42,319 bases of DNA, taken from Gallionella sp. UBA4737. Lineage in GTDB: Bacteria > Pseudomonadota > Gammaproteobacteria > Burkholderiales > Gallionellaceae. The position numbers were made by a program, and so were the translations under genes. Position 1 is the stretch's first letter; every line of letters begins with the position of its first letter. The stretch is taken from assembly GCA_002403995.1 (NCBI GenBank), contig DHIV01000029.1, positions 1-42,319 on the forward strand, read 5' to 3'. This document shows, piece after piece, positions 8,227-16,023 of this stretch. The notes under the pieces were generated by a model that ran no database searches, was not told the DNA's origin, and saw nothing but the letters and a program-made list of their open reading frames with translations.

Positions 8227-9308
8227 CGTGCCGGCTTCTCGCGCGTCAGGCGGTAGTTGCGCACCGCCTGCAAGCTGGTGCTGATGTCCGGCAACTCGAT
8301 GCTGATGTCGGACGCGGCAAGTTTTTTCAACTCGTCCTGCATCCGCATACCCCCGTTCGATTTGGCGTCGAAATAGCGTGCCGTCCAGAGTTGCGCGGTT
8401 TTCAGTTCCTGCCTGTAACTGTCTTCGTCGCGCGACAACAGCGCGAGGCGTGCCGACAGCAAACGCAGCTTGAGATTCTCGCGCAGGAAAAATTCCTGGT
8501 TGGGCGGCAACAACGGTATTTCGTTCTTGCCGGTGTTTTCAATGCGCACCAGCTGCTTCACCTCCTGCCAGATTTCACGCAGCAGCTTCTGCCAGGCCGT
8601 TTCATCTTTTGGCGGAACCGCTTGCGCGACCACCACATTTGCCGCACGTTGCTGATAGGCCAACGGCATCTGGTCCACGGCGGCAATCAGATTGTTGAGT
8701 TGAAGATTGATGCCGGTTATGTCCACGCTGGGCAGCGCGCGCAGCTTGTCCATATCCTGGCTGATGGCCTTGCGCAGCCCGTTGAATGCAGGGCGATCCA
8801 TGCGCTGCAAACGCGCATCGGCACTCTGCATGGCGATCAGCGCGGCCTTCACGTTGGCCGACAGTTGCAATTGCTGCGCGGCGATCAGCAACATCTGCTC
8901 GACTTCCGCCAGCGCGGATTCATCGCGGCTGACCGACAAGTCGTTATACAAAGTTTCCAACGCAGCTCGCTGATTCTGCGACTCGGCATAGCGTGATTCC
9001 AGCGTCGCCACTTTGCCGAAAAGATCGCGCACCTGATCCTGGCTTTGTGCCAGCAACATCTGGTTGGCCTTGCTGCTGCCGTCCATCTCGGCGATTTTTT
9101 CCGCCAGTTGCTGCTGCATGTCGCTGATGGCGCGATGCCCATCCAGCCATTGCCACAGGAAGATGATCACCAGCACCGCCAGCGTCAGTTGCGTGATGCT
9201 GAGGCGCGAGAACACGTCGACAACCGTTGTCTTGCGCGGTGGCGGCACGGCTGGAAGCGCTGTGGTTTCCGGCTCGGCGTTTTCAGGTTGTGTGGTTTGA
9301 TCGTTCAT
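8223..9308 (-). CDS. hemX: HemX, membrane-anchored uroporphyrinogen-III C-methyltransferase-like protein
   Basis: A 361-residue protein with a short cytoplasmic Pro-rich N-terminus, one membrane segment (about 34-52, ending LWQWLDGHRAI) and a long coiled-coil-forming domain (QQQLAEKIAEMDG onward). Family members carry the HemX name and sit between hemD and hemY; despite the annotation in databases they lack a methyltransferase fold and the function is not established. The position in hemC-hemD-hemX-hemY is the main support together with the C-terminal KLRLLSARLALLSRDEDSYR segment, which is typical. It is separated from hemD by 89 bases that hold a hairpin repeat. Confidence 0.93.
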   Translation of the reverse strand: MNDQTTQPENAEPETTALPAVPPPRKTTVVDVFSRLSITQLTLAVLVIIFLWQWLDGHRAISDMQQQLAEKIAEMDGSSKANQMLLAQSQDQVRDLFGKVATLESRYAESQNQRAALETLYNDLSVSRDESALAEVEQMLLIAAQQLQLSANVKAALIAMQSADARLQRMDRPAFNGLRKAISQDMDKLRALPSVDITGINLQLNNLIAAVDQMPLAYQQRAANVVVAQAVPPKDETAWQKLLREIWQEVKQLVRIENTGKNEIPLLPPNQEFFLRENLKLRLLSARLALLSRDEDSYRQELKTAQLWTARYFDAKSNGGMRMQDELKKLAASDISIELPDISTSLQAVRNYRLTREKPAR

Positions 9309-9346
9309 GTAATGTCTTTATGTAATAAGGACTGAACTGCGAATTC

Positions 9347-9401
9347 GTAGGTCGGGCTTTGCCCGACATCATTCAAATACGGCGTGTGGAACCCGCCCTA
9401 C
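9347..9401. repeat. Hairpin repeat between hemD and hemX
   Basis: GTCGGGC (9351-9357), TTT, GCCCGAC (9361-9367) is a perfect 7-bp hairpin. The unit runs from GTAGG at 9347 to CCTAC ending at 9401, giving inverted ends, and it covers the hemD stop codon (9398-9400). It resembles the short GC-rich repeats common between genes in many proteobacteria. It may cut expression of hemX and hemY relative to hemC and hemD. Confidence 0.6.
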
Positions 9402-10258
9402 TGCCTCTCCGAAGCCCAGGCCAGCAAAGCCGATAATAAACCATCATCCCCTGATTCCGTTAGCTGAACCTGCTGCCAGCCTTGCTGTTTTGCCAATTCG
9501 GCGATGCGCGCATGGGGAAGAAATATCGGCGTGTCGCGCAATGCCATGCGCGCATTTTCCCTTCGACCTTGCTCATAACCAGCGACTTGGCTATCGTCTT
9601 TTGATAGCTTAGTCGAATGGCTAGTAGTTTCATCAGGGCAGGCACCCAGCATCTCCCATAAATAACCCAACGCCTCGCTGCTGGTCACGGTGATCGCATC
9701 CGGCTTTGCATCCAGCCATGCATGCGCATCCTGATGAGGCTTGCTGCGCTGGTAACAGGTGGCATATTCCACCCCCGCGCCGCGCGCCTTGAGTGTGTCC
9801 CCCAGCAACTCGCGTCCACCGTCGCCGCGAAAAATCATCACGCGCCATCCCGCCACATTTTGCAATTCCGGCAAAGCCAGCAAACCCTCGCTGTCGAAAC
9901 GCTCGGTTGGTGCGATGATGTCGGTGATGCCAAGTTCGCGCAACGCCTTCGCGCTGCCTTGGCCGACCGTGGCAATTCGTACGCTCGAACTCAACGATTC
10001 GGGAAGAGCAACACCCGCAACGCGTATCGCCTCAACCCCATATCGCACTGCATTCGGGCTGATAAAAATTGCGAGGTCGAATTGGGCTAGTCTGGTGATT
10101 TGTTCGCGCAGCGTTTTGCTATCCTGCGCCGCCGCGATTTCAAGCAACGGAAACAGCAGCGGAATGCCGCCCGCCTGTTCGATGCGCCGCGCCAACTGCA
10201 CCGCCTGGTCACGCGGACGCGTGACAACGATTTTCAGTCCGGTGAGAGGTAGTGTCAT
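9398..10258 (-). CDS. hemD: Uroporphyrinogen-III synthase with in-frame repeat insertion
   Basis: A 286-residue HemD, which closes hydroxymethylbilane into uroporphyrinogen III with inversion of ring D. Family features: N-terminal GLKIVVTRPRDQAVQLARRI, FISPNAVRYGVE near 90, ATVGQGSAKALRELG near 110, MIFRGDGGRELLGDTL near 165, and TVTSSEALGYLWEML near 200. Residues about 207-228 (starting DETTSHSTKLSKDD) are foreign: they are encoded by repeat module B read on the opposite strand to the copy in the FAD dehydrogenase. After it the family sequence resumes with TPIFLPHARIAELAKQQG. The insertion lies in a loop of the second domain and leaves the frame open, so the protein is probably functional but longer than usual (about 255-265). 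Confidence 0.92.
   Translation of the reverse strand: MTLPLTGLKIVVTRPRDQAVQLARRIEQAGGIPLLFPLLEIAAAQDSKTLREQITRLAQFDLAIFISPNAVRYGVEAIRVAGVALPESLSSSVRIATVGQGSAKALRELGITDIIAPTERFDSEGLLALPELQNVAGWRVMIFRGDGGRELLGDTLKARGAGVEYATCYQRSKPHQDAHAWLDAKPDAITVTSSEALGYLWEMLGACPDETTSHSTKLSKDDSQVAGYEQGRRENARMALRDTPIFLPHARIAELAKQQGWQQVQLTESGDDGLLSALLAWASERQ
9574..9636 (+). repeat. Repeat module B, copy 2 (63 bp), inside hemD
   Basis: CATAACC to CATCAG, again exactly 63 bp. GACTTGGCTATC (9584-9595) pairs with GATAGCTTAGTC (9603-9614) around the loop GTCTTTT. The distal stem is GCTATC/GATAGC, different from copies 1 and 3 but fully paired. The gene reads the minus strand of the element. Confidence 0.88.
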
Positions 10259-10293
10259 TCCGTGAATGCAGATTTACTCGTAACAAAATTGGT

Positions 10294-10366
10294 GGTGGAT
10301 AATGCACAACGTGCCGCATCCACCGCGCGGATCGTGGATGCGCGCTACGCACTTATCCACCCTACG
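10294..10366. repeat. Nested hairpin repeat between hemC and hemD
   Basis: GGTGGATAA (10294-10302) is the reverse complement of TTATCCACC (10353-10361), and inside it GCATCC and GGATGC form a second palindrome. It fills the centre of the 185-base hemC-hemD gap. The type (a GGTGGAT...ATCCACCCTACG unit) is familiar from many bacterial intergenic regions. No promoter is obvious in the gap. Confidence 0.6.
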
Positions 10367-10443
10367 GCAGTGAGGAACAAAGCGCATCGTTCGCGATTGA
10401 TGCGGTTCGCAAGCTCACCACATCCTGCGGCTGATTCTAAATA

Positions 10444-11388
10444 CTAAAGCGCCAGTTCCGCCAGAATTACATCCGCGCCCTGCGCACGAAGCGCGTCGGC
10501 GATTTTATTTCCCAACGCTTCAGGATGTGCAATATCCCCGGTCATCTCGGATTGCATCATGCGTTTGCCGTCCGGGCTGGCGACGAAGCCGCGCATGCGC
10601 AGCTTGCCGTTTTTCACTTCGGCGAAACCGCCCAGCGGCACCTGGCAACTGCCGCCCAGCGCGCGGCTCAGCGCGCGTTCCGCGAGCACGCAGGCGGCGG
10701 TGTCGGGATGATGCAGCGGTTGCAGTGCGGCGATCACATCGGTGCGGTCGGCGCGACATTCGATGCCCAAGGCGCCTTGCCCTACCGCGGGCAGGCTGTC
10801 TTCGCTGCTGATCAGCGCGCGGATGCGCTGACCCAGTCCCAGGCGTTTCAGCCCGGCGGCAGCGAGGATGATGGCAGCATACTGCCCTTCGTCCAGCTTG
10901 CGCAAACGGGTTTGCACGTTGCCGCGCAGCGGCCGGATGTCCAGATGCGGAAAGCGCGCGCGCAACTGGCTCTCGCGACGCAGGCTGGAGGTGCCCACCA
11001 CGCTGCCGGCCGGCAATGCGGCCAGATTCTCATGTTTGTTCGACACGAACGCATCGTGCGGGTCTTCGCGTTCGCCGATGGCGGCCAGCACGAAACCTTC
11101 CGGCAGATTCATCGGCACGTCTTTCAGCGAATGCACGGCCAGGTCGGCGCGCCCGTCTTCCAGCGCGGTTTCCAGCTCTTTCACGAACAGCCCCTTGCCG
11201 CCGATCTTCGACAGCGTGACATCCAGAATCTGGTCGCCCTGCGTCGTCATGCCCAATATACTGACCTCGGTTTGCGGATATAATGCGCGCAGCCTGTCTC
11301 GAATATGTTCTGCCTGCCACATCGCCAGCGCGCTTTCACGCGAGGCGATCACTAATCGAGCGGGGCCTGGGTGGGATGTCTTGCTCAT
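10444..11388 (-). CDS. hemC: Porphobilinogen deaminase (hydroxymethylbilane synthase)
   Basis: A 314-residue cytoplasmic enzyme that polymerises four porphobilinogens into hydroxymethylbilane. It has the N-terminal [17 protein letters not shown], the substrate-binding [15 protein letters not shown] near 85-100, the Arg-rich [16 protein letters not shown] near 130 and the dipyrromethane-cofactor Cys in [15 protein letters not shown] near 245. Length and motifs are normal. It is the first gene of the minus-strand hem operon and is divergent from ppc across 102 bases. A TAGAAT hexamer on the minus strand in that gap is a possible -10 box, without a good -35. Confidence 0.97.
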   Translation of the reverse strand: MSKTSHPGPARLVIASRESALAMWQAEHIRDRLRALYPQTEVSILGMTTQGDQILDVTLSKIGGKGLFVKELETALEDGRADLAVHSLKDVPMNLPEGFVLAAIGEREDPHDAFVSNKHENLAALPAGSVVGTSSLRRESQLRARFPHLDIRPLRGNVQTRLRKLDEGQYAAIILAAAGLKRLGLGQRIRALISSEDSLPAVGQGALGIECRADRTDVIAALQPLHHPDTAACVLAERALSRALGGSCQVPLGGFAEVKNGKLRMRGFVASPDGKRMMQSEMTGDIAHPEALGNKIADALRAQGADVILAELAL

Positions 11389-11490
11389 AAGTTTTTCCTG
11401 AAATTTTGTGCCTGAAGTTATTTTAAATAAACAAACTGTATCCGGCGCATTCTAACATAGGGTGCGCCGCGCTTTTGTCCCGAGAACGTA

Positions 11491-14382
11491 ATGAATTTGA
11501 TTGCCGCCCCTACCGATATTTCCAGCAAGGATCTGCCGCTGCGCGACGATGTGCGCCTGCTTGGCCGCATTCTCGGCGACACGCTGCGCGAGCAGGAAGG
11601 CGAAGCGTCCTTTCAACTTATCGAGAACGTGCGCCGCGCCGCAGTGACTTTCCACAAGACCCAGGATGACCGCGACCGCGTGCAACTGGAACAGATCCTG
11701 GATGCGCTATCGCCCAGCGAAACGCTGGTCGTGGTGCGCGCCTTCAGCTATTTCTCCCAATTGTCGAATATCGCCCAGGACTTGCATCACAATCGCCGCC
11801 ATCGCGCCCACCTCAAGGCGGGCAGCGCGCCCAAAGACGGCAGCCTGTTGCTGGCACTGGATCGCATTGCCGGGAAACACATCGGCAATGAAATGCTGCA
11901 ATCGTTTTTGGACAGCGCGCTGATCTCGCCGGTATTGACCGCGCATCCCACCGAGGTGCAGCGCAAAAGCATCCTCGATTGCCAGTTGATCATATCCCGC
12001 CTGCTGACAGAACGCGATCGCGTGGACATGACCCCGGATGATCTGGCCTACAACGAAGAGACCCTGCGCCGCTTCGTGCTGATCTTGTGGCAAACGCGCA
12101 TGTTGCGCAGCGCAAAGCTGACCGTGCGCGACGAGATCAAGAACGGCCTGGAGTATTACCGCTATACCTTCCTCAGCGAGATCCCCAGGATCTACGCCAC
12201 CATGGAAAAGCAGATGGAAGCGCGCTTCGACAAGAACATCCGCATTCCGCCGCTGTTGCGCGTGGGCAGCTGGATAGGTGGAGACCGCGACGGCAATCCC
12301 TTTGTCACCCACGATGTGATGCTGGACGCGATGCATCAGCATGCATCGCTGGCATTCGAGCATTACTTGAGCGAGACGCATCTTCTCGGCACCCGCCTGA
12401 GCCTGACCGATCGCCTGGTGGATGTCAGCGATGAACTGCGCAAGCTTTCCGATGCATCGCCGGACAAGGCCGCCAGCCGCACTGACGAACCTTACCGGCG
12501 CGCGCTGATCCTGATCTATTCGCGCCTGACGTCGACCGCCCGCCAGCTTGGCCTGAAAACCTCGCACCTGTCGCCGGTCGACAAACATGCGGAGCCTTAT
12601 GCCTCACCCCAGGATTTCATCGCCGATCTGGATGTGATGATCGATTCGCTGTTCAGGCACGGCGCAGTGTACCTGGCACGCGGACGCCTCGCCTATCTGC
12701 GCCGCGCCGCGGAAGTGTTCGGCTTTCATCTCGCTCCGCTGGACATGCGCCAGCACAGCGCGATACACGAGCAAACTATCAGCGAATTGTTTTCGCACAG
12801 CGGCTGTGACACGTTACTGGCGAAGCCAGCCGATTGCGGGAACAGCCGCTTGTCTGCCCCTCCCGCACCAGAGGGTTCCACCCCACCGTGTCGGGGCGAC
12901 ACCGGAAAAGCCAACTATCAGGATCTGGATGAGGCTGCACGCCGCGAGGTGTTGTTGGCCGCATTGCAGGACGGCACGCCGTTGCTCGGCGACATAGACC
13001 AATACGGCGAAGTGGCACAAAGCGAGCTGCGCATCATGCAGGCCGCCGCACAGATCCATCAGCGCTTCGGCCGCGCCGCGCTGCCCAACCACATCATCTC
13101 CAAGACCGACGCGGTAAGCGACATGCTGGAACTCGCGCTGATGTTGCAACAAGTGCAATTGCTGGAAGGCGGCGGCGCACACCAGTTGCACGTCAACCCG
13201 GTCTTGCATATCAACATAGTCCCGCTGTTCGAGACCATCGAAGATTTGCGCGGCTGCGGAACCATCATGGATGAGCTGTTCGCTATCCCGTATTACCGCA
13301 AGCTGCTGGGCAGCCGCGGCAATACGCAGGAAGTGATGCTCGGCTACTCCGACAGCAACAAGGACGGTGGCTATCTGACTGCCAACTGGGAACTGTACAA
13401 GGCCGAGGTCGAGCTGGTGAAAGTGTTCGCCAAGCACGGCATCGAACTGCGCCTGTTCCACGGCCGCGGCGGCACCGTCGGACGCGGCGGCGGTCCCAGC
13501 TACGACGCGATCCTGGCGCAACCCCCGGGCAGCGTGAACGGCCAGATCCGCATCACCGAACAAGGCGAAGTGATTTCCAGCAAATACTCCAACCCGGAGA
13601 TCGGCCGGCGCAATCTGGAGACCCTGATCGCCGCGACCATGGAAGCCACCCTGCTGCATCATCATGGCGCGGACAGCACCATGCCGGAATACCATCGCAT
13701 CATGGAACAGCTGAGCCTCGATGCGTTCGCCGCCTACCGGAAACTGGTTTATGAGACGCCCGGATTCACCGATTTTTTCTTTGCCGCGACGCCGATACGC
13801 GAGATCGCCGAGCTCAATATCGGCAGCCGCCCTTCTGCTCGCAAAGCTTCGGACCGTATCGAGGATTTGCGCGCCATCCCGTGGGTGTTCAGCTGGGGCC
13901 TGAACCGCACGCTGCTGCCGGGCTGGTTCGGTTTCGGCAGCGCGGTGAAACGTTTCGCCGAACGCGAGGGCAAAACCGGCCTCGCGCAATTGCAGGCGAT
14001 GTACCAGAACTGGCCATTCTTCCGCGGCCTGATGTCCAACATGGATATGGTGCTGTCCAAAACCGACATGGGCATCGCTTCGAGCTATGCCGAATTGGCG
14101 GATGATGCCGCAATGCGCGAGCGAATCTTCGGCATGATCGAACACGAATGGAAAGATACCGTGGAGATGTTGTTCGCGGTTACCGGCAACACTACGCTGT
14201 TGCAGGACAACCCGGCATTTGCGCGCAGTCTGCAGACCCGCATACCTTATATCGATCCGCTTAACCATTTGCAGGTCGCGTTGCTGCAACGCCATCGCGC
14301 CGGAGACAATGACGTGCTGGTGAAGCGCGCCATCCATCTCACCATCAACGGTATAGCAACCGGGTTGCGTAACAGCGGCTAG
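11491..14382 (+). CDS. ppc: Phosphoenolpyruvate carboxylase with in-frame repeat insertion
   Basis: A 963-residue PEP carboxylase, the anaplerotic enzyme forming oxaloacetate from PEP and bicarbonate. Catalytic motifs are intact: VLTAHPTEVQRKSI near 150, GGDRDGNPFVT near 265, MLGYSDSNKDGGYL near 620 and LFHGRGGTVGRGGGPSY near 655, plus the C-terminal glycine-ending NSG tail. Between FSH (about residue 435) and YQDLDEAARREVL (about 477) are roughly 37 extra residues including CDTLLAKPADCG and APPAPEGSTPPCRG. They are encoded by repeat module A and account for the excess over the usual 920-930 residues. The frame is intact and the site is a surface segment in this family, so activity is probably kept. 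The gene is divergent from hemC. Confidence 0.97.
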   Translation: MNLIAAPTDISSKDLPLRDDVRLLGRILGDTLREQEGEASFQLIENVRRAAVTFHKTQDDRDRVQLEQILDALSPSETLVVVRAFSYFSQLSNIAQDLHHNRRHRAHLKAGSAPKDGSLLLALDRIAGKHIGNEMLQSFLDSALISPVLTAHPTEVQRKSILDCQLIISRLLTERDRVDMTPDDLAYNEETLRRFVLILWQTRMLRSAKLTVRDEIKNGLEYYRYTFLSEIPRIYATMEKQMEARFDKNIRIPPLLRVGSWIGGDRDGNPFVTHDVMLDAMHQHASLAFEHYLSETHLLGTRLSLTDRLVDVSDELRKLSDASPDKAASRTDEPYRRALILIYSRLTSTARQLGLKTSHLSPVDKHAEPYASPQDFIADLDVMIDSLFRHGAVYLARGRLAYLRRAAEVFGFHLAPLDMRQHSAIHEQTISELFSHSGCDTLLAKPADCGNSRLSAPPAPEGSTPPCRGDTGKANYQDLDEAARREVLLAALQDGTPLLGDIDQYGEVAQSELRIMQAAAQIHQRFGRAALPNHIISKTDAVSDMLELALMLQQVQLLEGGGAHQLHVNPVLHINIVPLFETIEDLRGCGTIMDELFAIPYYRKLLGSRGNTQEVMLGYSDSNKDGGYLTANWELYKAEVELVKVFAKHGIELRLFHGRGGTVGRGGGPSYDAILAQPPGSVNGQIRITEQGEVISSKYSNPEIGRRNLETLIAATMEATLLHHHGADSTMPEYHRIMEQLSLDAFAAYRKLVYETPGFTDFFFAATPIREIAELNIGSRPSARKASDRIEDLRAIPWVFSWGLNRTLLPGWFGFGSAVKRFAEREGKTGLAQLQAMYQNWPFFRGLMSNMDMVLSKTDMGIASSYAELADDAAMRERIFGMIEHEWKDTVEMLFAVTGNTTLLQDNPAFARSLQTRIPYIDPLNHLQVALLQRHRAGDNDVLVKRAIHLTINGIATGLRNSG
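12808..12892 (+). repeat. Repeat module A, copy in ppc (85 bp)
   Basis: Bounded by GACACG (12808-12813) and its complement CGTGTC (12887-12892), with an inner palindrome TGCGGGA (12835-12841) and TCCCGCA (12861-12867). The first 34 bases are identical to 14541-14574 downstream of the same gene. It is translated as part of ppc. Confidence 0.88.
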
Positions 14383-14399
14383 CAGGGTGTTGTAAACTA

Positions 14400-14462
14400 C
14401 TGATGAAACAACTAGCCATCTGACTAACCCAGCAAAAGACGCTGGGCAAGTCATTGGTTATG
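14400..14462 (-). repeat. Repeat module B, copy 3 (63 bp), downstream of ppc
   Basis: CTGATG to GGTTATG, 63 bp, reversed relative to copies 1 and 2. GACTAACCCAGC (14422-14433) pairs with GCTGGGCAAGTC (14441-14452) around a 7-base loop; the unpaired positions are the same two near the stem centre as in hemD. The distal stem CCCAGC/GCTGGG is again different but paired. Confidence 0.88.
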
Positions 14463-14540
14463 CGAGGCGATGATGCTGCGTTGGAAGCCAGCGAAAAATG
14501 CGGGTCGCGAAGCGATAAACTTTGTGTAAACTGCATCTGC

Positions 14541-14624
14541 GACACGTTACTGGCGAAGCCAGCCGATTGCGGGAGCAGATGCAGGCCGCTCTTCCCGCAC
14601 CGGAATGCTTCGCAACACCGTGTC
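14541..14624 (+). repeat. Repeat module A, intergenic copy (84 bp)
   Basis: GACACG (14541-14546) to CGTGTC (14619-14624). The first 34 bases match the copy inside ppc without a difference; the second half diverges but keeps CTTCCCGCACC and CACCGTGTC. TGCGGGA and TCCCGCA form the inner stem. Confidence 0.88.
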
Positions 14625-14721
14625 AGAGCGGCTACTTTTTCGCCGGTTTCCGCCTTGCCTGATCGCCTCTCGCAACGTTTTTCAACACCCTGCTAACCCG
14701 GTCGATTATAAGGGGGGTGTC

Positions 14722-16017
14722 ATGACCAAGAAAGCGCTGCTTGCTTCACTTGCTGTTCTGCTGCTCTCTTCCTGCTCTTCGCAAAATGGCGGCGTGAAGC
14801 TGGACAGTTTGCTGGATGCCGCAAGCAGCAGCAGTGGCAAAAACCTTATCTCGCTTGCCTCCAGCACAGACCCCAAAACAGCGGCAAAAGCCATGCTCGA
14901 GCACAAACGCAAGCAGTGGGAACGCAACCCCATGCAACTGGCACAAGATTTGAAAATCGCAAAACGCGACTTCGACAAGCTGATGGATGCGCTGTCCGGC
15001 AATATGAAAAAGAAGTGGGGTAAAGGGGAGACGCGGCTGCCGGAGCGCAAAACTTACGTCAAATACAGCAAGCAGTACAGAAGCCGTGCCATCGTGGATT
15101 TTGAGCGCGACGAGATCAGCGTGGAAACGCTGGACGAGAATGCCGATGCGAGCCTGAAGAATGCCATCGTCACCACGCTGCTCACACCGGAAGACCCGGC
15201 CTCGGTGGATGTATTTTCCGACAGCGCCGTCAATCTGAACAGCAAAAGCAGCCCTTTTCTACTGGGGCTGGTATTGAACGATGCGGGCCAGGAAATCAAA
15301 ACCCCGGAATCTGCAGCCAGTTCTGCCGACAAGATGCTGGTTCAGGCCAGGACGCGCAAAATACAAACCGATAGCGGTGAAAAATCCGTGCGCTACATCG
15401 TCATCAGGATGGTCGCGAACTTCGAAGATCAAAAGGCGCAGAAGTATCTTCAAACCGTGCGCAAATATGCAAAGCAGTATAACGTCAGCCCCAGTCTGGT
15501 GCTGGGCGTCATACGCACCGAAAGCAGCTTCAACCCGCATGCGGTCAGCGGCGCTCCGGCCTACGGGCTGATGCAGCTGGTGCCCACCAGCGGCGGGCGT
15601 GAAGCATACCGTCGCGCCAAGAACCAGGACATCGCTCCTTCCAGGGATTACCTGTTCGACCCAGAAAACAACATCGAGCTGGGTGCTGCCTATCTGAGCG
15701 TACTCACTTATGACCAGCTGGATGGGGTGGATGACCGGATGTCGCGTGATTACTGCGTGATTTCTGCCTACAACACCGGCCCGAGCAATGTGATGCGAGC
15801 CTTCACCGATGCCAAGGGCAAGCAGCGATTTGAGGACGGCCTGCAGCGGATCAACAGCCTCAGCCCATCACAGGTATTTCTGACACTGCACGAAAAACTG
15901 CCTTTTGCAGAGACCAGGAATTATTTGCCCACGGTCAACACCAACCGCAAACGGTATTACAGCGTGGACAAAACTGTTGTGGCAGACGACAACAAACCTT
16001 CGACTTCTTCACCTTGA
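14722..16017 (+). CDS. mltC: Lipoprotein lytic murein transglycosylase, MltC type
   Basis: A 431-residue envelope enzyme that cleaves the glycan strands of peptidoglycan. The start at 14722 gives a lipoprotein signal peptide (MTKKALLASLAVLLLSSC, lipobox LSSC, Cys18) and has a G-rich ribosome site just upstream; the longer frame to 14605 runs through the repeat element. Residues about 60-250 match the MltC N-terminal domain (FDKLMDALSGNMKKKWG, VDFERDEISVETLD). The C-terminal SLT domain has the catalytic Glu in VIRTESSFNPHAVS near 275, followed by GLMQLVPTSGG and ISAYNTGPSNV. The gene is followed after 6 bases by a DNA glycosylase gene. Confidence 0.92.
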   Translation: MTKKALLASLAVLLLSSCSSQNGGVKLDSLLDAASSSSGKNLISLASSTDPKTAAKAMLEHKRKQWERNPMQLAQDLKIAKRDFDKLMDALSGNMKKKWGKGETRLPERKTYVKYSKQYRSRAIVDFERDEISVETLDENADASLKNAIVTTLLTPEDPASVDVFSDSAVNLNSKSSPFLLGLVLNDAGQEIKTPESAASSADKMLVQARTRKIQTDSGEKSVRYIVIRMVANFEDQKAQKYLQTVRKYAKQYNVSPSLVLGVIRTESSFNPHAVSGAPAYGLMQLVPTSGGREAYRRAKNQDIAPSRDYLFDPENNIELGAAYLSVLTYDQLDGVDDRMSRDYCVISAYNTGPSNVMRAFTDAKGKQRFEDGLQRINSLSPSQVFLTLHEKLPFAETRNYLPTVNTNRKRYYSVDKTVVADDNKPSTSSP

Positions 16018-16023
16018 TGCCTT

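Larger units (their letters stand above)
14380..14695. mobile_element. Composite MITE-like element with 13-bp terminal inverted repeats
   Basis: TAGCAGGGTGTTG (14380-14392, its TAG being the ppc stop) is the exact reverse complement of 14683-14695. The arms continue imperfectly: GCGAGGCGAT (14462-14471) against ATCGCCTCTCGC (14662-14673), and GGAAGCCAGCGAAAAA (14483-14498) against 14636-14651 with 14 of 16 matching. Module B (14400-14462) sits in the left arm and module A (14541-14624) at the centre. No transposase is encoded, so movement would need one in trans. It fills the 339-base gap between ppc and the transglycosylase and could terminate ppc transcription. The sequence to 14721 beyond the right end holds only the ribosome site of the next gene. 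Confidence 0.7.

Noticed and set aside
12814..14454. 546-codon open frame on the minus strand opposite ppc
   Set aside because: It is the antisense shadow of a strongly conserved gene in GC-rich DNA; its protein is His/Gln/Arg-rich with no family features.
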